From assembly GCF_001704415.2 (NCBI RefSeq), contig NC_030816.1, forward strand, positions 75,595,713 to 75,659,712: DNA of 64,000 nt, read 5' to 3'. The DNA comes from Capra hircus. Its lineage: Eukaryota; Chordata; Mammalia; Artiodactyla; Bovidae. Under the pieces are notes generated by a model that did not search any database, was not told the DNA's origin, and was given only the letters and a program-made list of their open reading frames with translations. Shown piece by piece: positions 56,595 to 64,000 of the stretch; position 1 is the first letter of the stretch, and each line of letters begins with the position of its first letter. The position numbers and the translations under genes are program-made.

Positions 56595-56799
56595 CGAGTG
56601 CTGACGCTCAGCTGTGTCCAACTCTTAGTAGCCCCATATACCGTAGCCCAGCAGGCCCCTCTATCTGGAATTTTCCAGGCAAGAATACTGGAGTGAGTTG
56701 CCACTTCCTACTCCAGGGGATCTTCCCAACCCAGGGATCAAACCTGTGTCTCCTGCGTTGGCAGGCGGATTCTGTACTTCTGAGCTGCCTGGGAAATCC
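56595..56799 (-). mobile_element. Bov-tA SINE
   Basis: ACGCTCAGCTGTGTCCAACT to TTCTGAGCTGCCTGGGAAAT in reverse orientation. Confidence 0.87.
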
Positions 56800-57451
56800 A
56801 TGCCTTGGCTACCATTTTGATATTTTCAGTTGTTGTTCTTGGAGGAATGAGAGGAAAACACTGTTGTTGGAAGCATTCAGGATTTTTTTTTTTTCTTTCG
56901 AAGCTTGTTTAGTTGTAATGTGGTAATACTTTACGGGAATAAACTCTGGCTGACCCACTCAAGGGATATAAGCTTGAAAACATTTAGGGTTTTGATTTGC
57001 TCAAAGGAGGCGTTTACGGTTTTTGAAGCACAAATCCAGTGGGAAAATAAGTTTTCTGGTGCTAGCTGTGTTTTAGTGCAAAGAGCATGCCTTTGAAGTC
57101 CAGTTCTCATCTCAAAAGACATTAAGAACTAGGTGGATGGATAAAGCTATGTGAGGAAGCTTCAGAGTGAATGAGTTTGAAAACTTCAATCTCACCCGTT
57201 TTTCTCCCTAATTTAAATACCCTTCTCATCTCATCTGGCTCCAGCCCTTCCTATCCTGTGGATCACTGACTTGTGTCTGTATGTCTTTCAGGGTTTCTTC
57301 GGGCTTAACTGAAAGCTTGGTCATCTATGCGCATTCGAGTTATAGAGAAAAGAAGGATCGAGCACAAGTCAGTTGTGTGTTTAGTGACAAAGAAATGCCG
57401 TTGCAATGCATGAAGAAGTCAGGTTATAAAAGCGTATATCCTCCATTTAAA

Positions 57452-57800
57452 AAATTTAATTTTATTCATTTGGTTTTGGCTGGGCTGGGTCTTCATGGCT
57501 GTGCTGGTTTTTCTGTTGTTGTGGTGAGTAGGGGGCTACTTTCTGGTTTCCGTGTACAGGCTTCTCATTGCATTGGCTTCTAGTGTTATGGAGCATGGAC
57601 CCTAGGGTGCACAGACTTCACTAGTTGCATCCTGTGGGTTCAGGAGTTTTGGCTTCTGGCCTCTAGAGCACAGGCTCAATAGCTGTGGTGTGTGGACTTA
57701 GGTGCTCCTTGCCAAGTGGGATCTTCCTGCTTCAGGGATCGAATTTGTGTCTCCTTCTTTGAAGGCAGATTCTCATCCACTGAGCCACTAGGGAAGCCCT
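57452..57800 (-). mobile_element. Full-length long CHR-type SINE
   Basis: About 350 bp from ATTCATTTGGTTTTGGCTGG to CACTGAGCCACTAGGGAAGC, the longest CHR form in the window. A T run at about 57803-57823 follows it. Confidence 0.83.
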
Positions 57801-58634
57801 CCTTTTTTTTTTTTTTTTTTTTTAAGAAAAGCTTGTGTGCATATAAACACTCATAGAAAAGACAGAAGGAACTTAAACATTAAGGAACCATGGGTTAGAT
57901 TTCTTGTGATTCAAGGTGATTTTAACATACTGATAACTCTCAGAAACGCCTGACCCCTTCATGATAGTATGAATTATTAGCTGGTTGAGAATGGGAGAAA
58001 AAGAAATATAAAACACTACATATACATATTTTGGATTGCAAAAATGTGAATTACCCGTCTGTAAGAGCACATGAGATTGTGTAAAAAGCGAAACACGGAG
58101 TGGTGAACATGTCTGAACGTGGCTGCATGGAGTGGAGTCCCTTCACTGTGTGTAGCTAGTGTGTCTCAGGCTTGCATGAGCCAGACAACGCCCCCTTGCT
58201 GGGCCCAAGCTATACATATAATAAAATAAGCTCAAAACTCAGGTTTGGTACTATCACTGTTGTAAATTGCCACCAAATTTATCTGCGATTTTCTGAGGTA
58301 GAGACCGTTGCCCTGTGGTCACTGGAAATAAGAAATCCACACAATTTACTTATCACACTCGATGATAAAGAAGGATAGCAGGTGATCTTAAAGATACATT
58401 TTATTTTATATCATCTATGGTGCATCATGACATATGTGTAACATTTCTAAGAGTAGATGAAATGTGTGCCTATAGAATCTCTCAAGTTTAAAGATACTCA
58501 ATTTGGCTCCCTCTGAAGATGTCTTGGATTTGACAATTCACAAAGAATGATGAGAAATCTTTCAGAATCATAGAAACTCTGTAGAACTCTAGACTTTATC
58601 ATAAACTTCAGAGTTCTGGATCCTAAACTAGAAG

Positions 58635-58682
58635 CACAGTTAACCAACTTGAAAGGTTAACCACAGTTAACCTCCCTTGAAA
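58635..58682. repeat. Imperfect tandem repeat with three GTTAAC motifs
   Basis: ACAGTTAACCAACTTGAAAG is followed by GGTTAACC and then ACAGTTAACCTCCCTTGAAAG, an imperfect direct repeat of about 27 bp. Confidence 0.7.
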
Positions 58683-58765
58683 GCGAGATATTAGAATAAC
58701 TGTCTCTTATTCCCGCACTTAGGTTGCCATGTCATGGTGTCTATTTAAACATTTTTTAGGCTGAT

Positions 58766-58955
58766 CGTGTGCTGTGCTTAGTCACCAGTCACGTCTGACT
58801 CTTTGAGACCCCATGGACTGACAGAATCCTCTGTCCATAGGATTCTCCAGGCCAGAATACTGGAGTGGGTAACCAGCCCCTTCTCTAAGACATCTTCTCA
58901 ACCCAGGGATCAAACCCATGTCTCCTGCATTGCAGGCAAATTCTTTATCGGAAGC
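58766..58955 (-). mobile_element. Bov-tA SINE, head-truncated
   Basis: GCTTAGTCACCAGTCACGTC starts the reverse body; the head side ends early after GGCAAATTCTTTATCGGAAGCC. Confidence 0.83.
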
Positions 58956-59314
58956 CTAGTTGTTGACCGTGTAGCCCACAATAATATGCATTTCTTGCTT
59001 TCCCCCACTGGCTTTTAATCACATTATTAATGAAATCTACGTCTAACTTGTGCATAGGACCTAATGAAATTTACTTAAAATACTCTTAAAGGCCAACATT
59101 TTTGCTGATGAGCATTGTGGAGAGCCCATCCCCACCCCTGTCTCCCGTGCTTTTGTCTTTAAGTTTCATTTAAAACTCCCATCTTTCATATTTTGGTAAG
59201 AGAAGACTTTAAGTGGAAATGTAATCTGAGCATTGTGTCTAATACGTGGACTCAGCATGGGCATTTTGAAGCCAGTGATCCCATCTGTAGTGAGAGCATT
59301 AAAGTACAGTGATA

Positions 59315-59617
59315 TTATTTCAGGAGGCAGCTCTCACAGTTGAAGGGCATCTTTGCTGGGAGCAGGGAACAGCCAGGTGAAATCAATTTCAGCACCGTGC
59401 AAGCCTTCTGGATTGACTGTCTTGAATTGGATCCAGTCCCTCCAAGACTCTGATAGAACTCAGTGATTTGGCCAGGGTACTCCACTGACCTGTAGACAGC
59501 ATGAAATGATGCATACAAGGTGACCAGCTTTGAGATTTCTTTGGAAAAATCAGGTCTGGGTATTATGGGATATTCTTTAAGGCATTTCGTCATTGTGCAT
59601 GGTAACAGGTCCTCCAA
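59315..59617 (-). other. Unidentified 100-codon open frame
   Basis: A minus-strand frame of 100 codons has protein-like composition (Tyr, Lys, Phe and Pro spread evenly, no low complexity) and includes KCLKEYPIIPRPDFSKEI and ITEFYQSLGGTG. The same frame is open further upstream, to about 59665 on the + coordinate. I do not recognise a family, and no promoter or splice context is evident. It may be a processed pseudogene fragment or chance. Confidence 0.2.
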
Positions 59618-59689
59618 AAATTTGTTGTTGGAAATTCCCTGGAAGTAGTTGGTGGTGAACCTGGCCTTTGGGCCATGGCTGAGCTGTGA

Positions 59690-59765
59690 GACCTGTGGTC
59701 AGCCAGCTTTCCCTTCTGTAATCACTTCGATCCTCAGTGTCCTCGTCTGTAAAATGGAACAGTAG
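59690..59765 (-). mobile_element. MIR fragment
   Basis: CTCAGTGTCCTCGTCTGTAA followed by AATGGAACAG is the reverse of the MIR core. Confidence 0.65.
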
Positions 59766-59777
59766 CACCTTCCTAAG

Positions 59778-59898
59778 TTGTTGTTGTTTGGCTGCCCCTT
59801 GACTTGTGGGATCTTAGTTCCCTGACCCAGGGATTGAACCCAGACCTTTGGCAGTGAAAGCTCTGAGTCCTAACCGCTGGACCACTGGGGAATTCCCC
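59778..59898 (-). mobile_element. CHR-type SINE
   Basis: TTTGGCTGCCCCTTGACTTG to GGACCACTGGGGAATTCCCC in reverse orientation. Confidence 0.87.
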
Positions 59899-59994
59899 CG
59901 AAGTTGGTTTTAAGGCAAATGAGAAATAAAGCATTGTTGAAACCCTTAGGTTCCTAATGGTTATTGTGCAATTTTCATTTGGCTTAAAACTTTA

Positions 59995-60090
59995 TTTTTA
60001 AAAAGTATTTATTTTATTTATTTGGTTAATTGAAGCACACAGGATCTTCGTTTCATCACACTGGGTCCTTTGTTGTCGTGCATGGGCTAT
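59995..60090 (-). mobile_element. CHR-type SINE 3' fragment
   Basis: Only the tail-side part (ATTTATTTTATTTATTTGG to TGTCGTGCATGGGCTAT) is present. Confidence 0.6.
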
Positions 60091-60509
60091 CCATATGGGG
60101 ATGATTGCAAGCGAGCATTTTAGTAATAGTTTTAAGGACAATGACTCATGAACAGACATGTTTGGTGTCTCCTCTTTGTTCACTAGCCTTTGAACCACAG
60201 GGCCTTCTCACTTGTCTCCCCTTTTGCTCACATACCCCTTGCTCTGGCATCTTAGAGCTCAGCTTTCCCTTTACTTCCTTTGAGAAGCCTTAACAAGGCC
60301 CCTGTCCCCAGCCTAGGTCATGGCCTTCTGTTTGTTGTCATTTGTTGTATGTATTTCTCCTACATGATGGCTTCCATAGCTGCAATTTATTTAAATGTCT
60401 GTCCTCTTCCCTGAGAAGGACACATTGTCGCTTATCTAATCGCAAGGAGACATTATTTTAAAGTAAAAAATGTTTTTCAGAAATCTGCCTTCCATAGGTC
60501 TGCCTTCCA

Positions 60510-60712
60510 GGGCTTCACTGGTGGCCCAGTGGTTCAGACTCTACCTGCAAAGCAGGAGACCTGGGTTCAATCCCTGAGTCAGAAAGATCTCCTGGAGAAG
60601 AAATGGCAACCCACTCCAGTATCCTTGCCTGGAGAATCCCATGGACAGAGGAGCCTGGTGGGCTACAGTCCATAGGGTCGCAAAGAGTCGGACATGACTA
60701 AAGTGCCTTAGC
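60510..60712 (+). mobile_element. Bov-tA SINE
   Basis: GGGCTTCACTGGTGGCCCAG to TCGGACATGACTAAAGTGCC. It ends about 390 bp upstream of exon 2. Confidence 0.9.
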
Positions 60713-61104
60713 ATGCACACATGCTTGTCTTCCATAGTAGTTTGTAAGCTCAAAGCATCTGGGACCACACCTGACTTAGTCACTGTGAAATCTCAAGTAG
60801 GCCTGGAATGATGGGTATGTGTATCTTGCCTGTGAGTGGTTTCCAGAAGAATGAATGAATGGTGTGTACCTTTACCCAGATACAAAGCCCTATCTGCTGA
60901 CTTATAGCTCCCTGTATCTTTTGTAAGATAGCTCAATCATTCCAATGGGGGAAAAAAAAGAAAAACTTACATCTTCATTGTCACTAACTCTCCATTTCTC
61001 TGCATTTCTCCTCTAAATGATTTATATTCTTGAACTTAGAGTTTTGTTTCTAACTTGGTCCTGAAGATTGAAATCAAGTTTACATGGTTTTGTCTTCCCC
61101 GTAG

Positions 61105-61219
61105 CTCCTGCAGAAGAATGGCCAGCTGTCCACCGTCAACAGCTTAGCTGAGCAAGGCGAACTCGGCCTCCAGGAGGAAGCCCTGATTGGCCAAGAGGAG
61201 GAAGTGACTGTCACAGATG
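61105..61219 (+). CDS. AKAP12: AKAP12 (gravin/SSeCKS) alpha isoform, coding exon 2
   Basis: The exon follows a pyrimidine-rich acceptor (TTTTGTCTTCCCCGTAG) and ends at GATG before donor GTAAGC. It gives 38 codons plus one base, starting LLQKNGQLST and ending QEEEVTVTD, in phase with the end of exon 1. In human alpha, as I remember it, the same segment starts LLQKNGQLSTINGVAEQ and has an additional Gly/Asn/Gln-rich repeat (around GALNGQGALN) before its EEE cluster. Here that stretch is shorter by about 15 residues. The phase-1 end suits a shared next exon that can also be joined by the shorter isoforms. The segment has no catalytic role known to me; it lies between the myristoylated N-terminus and the polybasic and anchoring regions in the large downstream exon. 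Confidence 0.93.
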
Positions 61220-61666
61220 GTAAGCTGCCTTGCCCAGCTCTGGGTAGAGCCAGGGGATGGAAGGCAAACAACACCTGCAAGGAATCCTCAGAGGACAATT
61301 AAAAACAACCTAAGCAGAATTTGCCCTGTCATGTTACCTGTCATTATACACTGTCAATATCATATTGATAACAAAAGCAATCCATTGTAGCCCCGTATTT
61401 AGGTGTAGGAGGTTATAGCAATGCTTATAATGAAATGAATTTTTTTTTTTCCTTTTTCTCAGGCATCCTTATCTTGAAACCATGATTTGGTGGTTGTTGT
61501 TATTGCTGCCTTGTTCCAACCACTTACCTGGTGTTGGATTCTTGTTGAAAGTGCTGGGGTCTTGGTTGCTTTAAGAGTCAGTATTTCTCACTCTAGAGTA
61601 GCCTACTGCCCTTGTGAAGATTTTTCTGGTAGTCTGTATTGCTTTCTCTTTGTTAATGTATTGAAA

Positions 61667-61931
61667 ATATTTCATATTTATTTATTTTCAGCGGTGCTGG
61701 GTCTTTGGTGCTGCACGGGCCTCTCTCTAGTTTTGGTGAGCACGGGCCTCTCTCTAGTTGCGGTGCCTGGGCTTCCCATTGCAGTGGTTTTTCTTGTTGG
61801 TTGAGCACTGCCTCTAAGGCACACAGGCTTCAGTAGTTGCAGTGCGTGGGTTTAGTTGCTTTGTGGCATGTGGGATCTTCTCACATTGCGGATCAAACCC
61901 ATTTCTTCTGAATTGGCAGATGCATTCTTTC
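61667..61931 (-). mobile_element. Long CHR-type SINE with internal duplication, head-truncated
   Basis: TTTATTTATTTTCAGCGGTG starts the reverse copy. CACGGGCCTCTCTCTAGTT occurs twice, about 25 bp apart, as a local duplication. The sequence stops at GCATTCTTTCC, before the usual head. Confidence 0.82.
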
Positions 61932-61949
61932 CAGTAGTGTGTATTTCAA

Positions 61950-62582
61950 GAAGATGTTTGCTTCTTGGAAGGGAAACTATGACAAACCTAGACAGCATAG
62001 TAAAAAGCAAAGGCATCCCTATAGACAAAGTCCTTCTAGTCAAAGCTATGGTTTTTCCAGGAATGCACCCCACTCCAGTATTCTTGCCTGGAGAATCCCA
62101 TGGACAGAGGAGCTTGATGGGCTACCGTCCACCAGTTGCAAAGAATCGGACACAACTGAGCGACTTCACTTTTACTTTCATGTATGGATGTGAGAGCTTG
62201 ACAAAGACGGCTGAGCGCCAAAAATGGATACTTTCGAAATGTGGTGCTAGAGAGGACTCTTGAGAGTCCCTTGGACAGCAAGGAGATCGAAGCAGTCAAT
62301 CTTAAAGGAAATCAACCCTCAATATTCATTGGAAGGTCTGATGCTTGAAGCTGCAATACTTTGGCCCCCTGATGGGAAGAGCTGACTCATTCAAAAAGAC
62401 CCTCATGCTGGGAAAGATTGAAGGCAAAAGAATAGGGTGGCAGAGGATGAGATGGTTGGATGGCATCACCAACTCAATGGGCATGAACTTGAGCAAACTC
62501 TAAGAGATGGTGAGGGACAGGAAAGCCTGGCGTGCTATAGTTCATGGGGTCACAGAGTCGGACACAACAACTGAACAATAAC
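61950..62582 (+). mobile_element. BovB LINE 3' part with embedded Bov-A2 piece
   Basis: BovB runs from TTGCTTCTTGGAAGGGAAAC to AGTCAAAGCTATGGTTTTTCC, is interrupted, then resumes at ATGTATGGATGTGAGAGC and reaches the 3' end at about 62582. Confidence 0.9.
62061..62178 (+). mobile_element. Bov-A2 fragment inside the BovB
   Basis: GCACCCCACTCCAGTATTCT to GAGCGACTTCACTTTTACTT is one Bov-A monomer with the linker of Bov-A2. Both ends are cut and I see no clear target-site duplication. Confidence 0.85.
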
Positions 62583-62589
62583 AACATAT

Positions 62590-63595
62590 TTCAGGGTGCA
62601 CACCTCTTTGCCCCAACTGTAATATACTGTGTGTGTTATAACCTTTACCCCAGAAATCATAGAGGGGTGGTTATTGGAAAGCAAGTCTGTGAGACTACAT
62701 TATCACTGGTTTGATTTCAGCCCATGGAGGGGATGGGGACCACACCTTAGGGTCAGAATCAAGCACCTTGACAAGTCGGGCTCTTGCAAGGGAAGAAGAA
62801 CCTTCCTCTGTTCTTATTTCTTGTCTCATCATTTTGTTTAGTCATAAAGGAATGATTTAACAACTCCTGTGGATGTACAGAATGATGGCGTATGGTAAAC
62901 TGATGCTTACATGTAATGTGAAAAAGACAGATGAAGGGAAGAGTCTTGTGAAAAGAGACTAGCCATTGCCTCGGTGAGATGAGGTTCATCTAACATGTGG
63001 AACCTGTTTCTCCTTGTGTTCAACGCCCCTGTGGAGCTGCTGCAAGCAGGGAGCTGCTTTTGAAGTTGGTGGGAATTCTGATCTTTCTCTAGCACGACAG
63101 GCACCCTATAAAGTTAGAAATACATAGTCTCACACAAGGAGGATCTGCACAGCCTGTGTCAGAGTTTCAAATGATCTCTACCAAAATAATTGGAACGGCC
63201 CCAACTCAGATTCCAAAGTCCCACGCTCTGTCCTTCCCATGGTTAACCTTTGAATCAAATCAAGCCACAGCCTTTTTGGAGCCTTCCATAGCCAAGTCAC
63301 TGTGCCCCGTGCTTCAGGAAAGATGGTAAAAGCTAAAATGGCCCATCAGGGGAGACAAGCGAGTACATGGAAGGATCCATAAGATGAAAATGAAGTTAAG
63401 ACCAGGCAACATGGTGATTAATGAATCTTTCAAGAGACAAGAGCTCCTTAGAGCTCTGATTAATTTCATCAGAGATCAGGGAGTGGGATGAGGTCTGGGG
63501 CCTGAGGGGAGGTTGGGTTTAGATTTGTTGGGACAAGGGCTGCCAGCCAAGGTGGGGAATAAAACAGCTGACACTTCACAAGTGTTTACTGTGGG
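62590..63595. other. Intron 2 segment with no recognised element
   Basis: About 1 kb without recognised repeats or exons. Confidence 0.4.
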
Positions 63596-63599
63596 TCCC

Positions 63600-63877
63600 A
63601 GTTCAGTTCAGTTTAGTTGTTCAGTCGTGTCCGACTCCTCGACCCCATGGACTGTAGCATGCCAGGTTTCCCTGTCCTCCAATATCTCTCGGAGTTTGCT
63701 TAAACTCATGTCCGTCAAGTCAGTGATGCTATCCAACCATCTCATCCTATTTCACCCCCTTCTCCTCCTGCCCAGTTTTCTCCAGCATCAAGGTGTTTTC
63801 CCATGAGTCAGCTGTTCATGTCAAGTGGCCAAAGTAAAGGAGCTTCAGCTTCAGCATTAGACCTTCAGGGTTGATTT
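63600..63877 (-). mobile_element. BovB LINE 3' fragment
   Basis: AGTTCAGTTCAGTTTAGTTG opens the reverse end, continuing through ATCCAACCATCTCATCC and GGTGGCC-like AAGTGGCCAAAGTAAAGG. Confidence 0.87.
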
Positions 63878-64000
63878 CCTTTAGGGCCTTGGGTCCTGGA
63901 GGTGTGCCTTTTGTGCAGAATGGCCTCTAGCAGTAACCTGATGAGATGGGTTCTGTCTTGATTTAAACCCAGACCAGCAGCTCCCCAAGCACAAGCTGTG

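Larger units (their letters stand above)
868..61104 (+). other. AKAP12: AKAP12 intron 1 (alpha-specific), about 60.2 kb
   Basis: The intron begins GTAGAG after codon 54 and ends in a pyrimidine-rich tract followed by GTAG at 61101-61104. It is a phase-0 intron. Its content is mainly interspersed repeats, listed separately. I see no additional exon, tRNA, rRNA or small RNA gene that I can support inside it. Confidence 0.85.
61220..64000 (+). other. AKAP12: AKAP12 intron 2, proximal part
   Basis: The intron starts GTAAGC and runs past the right edge. I looked for the start of the large shared exon within the remaining 2.8 kb and did not find it. It holds a CHR SINE and two BovB pieces, listed separately. 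Confidence 0.8.

Noticed and set aside
60541..60570. tRNA-like boxes (GGTTCAATCCC) in many Bov-tA and CHR copies
   Set aside because: These are tRNA-derived SINE heads without a complete cloverleaf or proper 3' end, so they are not tRNA genes.
1..64000. CRISPR arrays, operons, prophage or bacterial defence systems
   Set aside because: No regularly spaced direct repeats or compact gene clusters are present. The sequence is mammalian nuclear intron DNA; the repeated similar segments are dispersed SINEs and LINEs.
61220..64000. Search for the large shared AKAP12 exon or the beta/gamma first exons
   Set aside because: I found no frame continuing the protein after exon 2 and no CpG-rich alternative promoter in the remaining 2.8 kb.

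Overview
The window is ruminant (bovid-type) nuclear DNA. Three lineage-diagnostic repeat families recur throughout: BovB (RTE-clade) LINEs, Bov-tA and Bov-A2 SINEs, and CHR-type SINEs shared by cetartiodactyls. The cattle genus cannot be separated from other bovids by reading alone.

The window holds one recognisable protein-coding gene, on the + strand: the 5' part of AKAP12 (gravin/SSeCKS), specifically the two exons unique to the long N-myristoylated alpha isoform. Exon 1 coding sequence (706-867) begins with MGAGSS and lies in a CpG-rich island covering about 1-1600. A perfect CArG box (24-33) next to an E-box (12-17) sits about 670 bp upstream of the ATG. Intron 1 is about 60.2 kb (868-61104). 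Exon 2 (61105-61219, 115 bp) codes for LLQKNGQLST... and ends in phase 1. The rest of the window is the start of intron 2. The large exon shared by all isoforms, with the kinase- and calmodulin-binding regions, lies beyond the right edge. All other open frames examined are repeat-derived or chance, except one unexplained frame at 59315-59617.

Intron 1 is largely a retrotransposon record. About 20 Bov-tA/Bov-A2 SINEs, about 20 CHR-type SINEs, several BovB pieces, two young ruminant L1 3' ends, old L1 remnants, MIRs, MaLR/ERV LTR remnants and DNA-transposon fossils (one mariner MITE) can be read. Many insertions keep readable target-site duplications, which allows nesting to be reconstructed. 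The clearest case is one old L1 at 25290-29790, split by five later insertions. Another is a three-layer nest (L1, Bov-tA, Bov-tA) at 45335-46460.

The longer segments with no repeat that I can recognise are 3370-5556, 9769-12060, 13780-15700, 32831-36560, 41613-44270 and 62590-63595. These are the best places to look for intronic enhancers. I found no convincing undescribed biological system. The observations most worth a second look are the CArG/E-box pair at the alpha promoter, the shortened exon 2, the nested insertions, and one truncated Bov-A with a perfect 18-bp target-site duplication.
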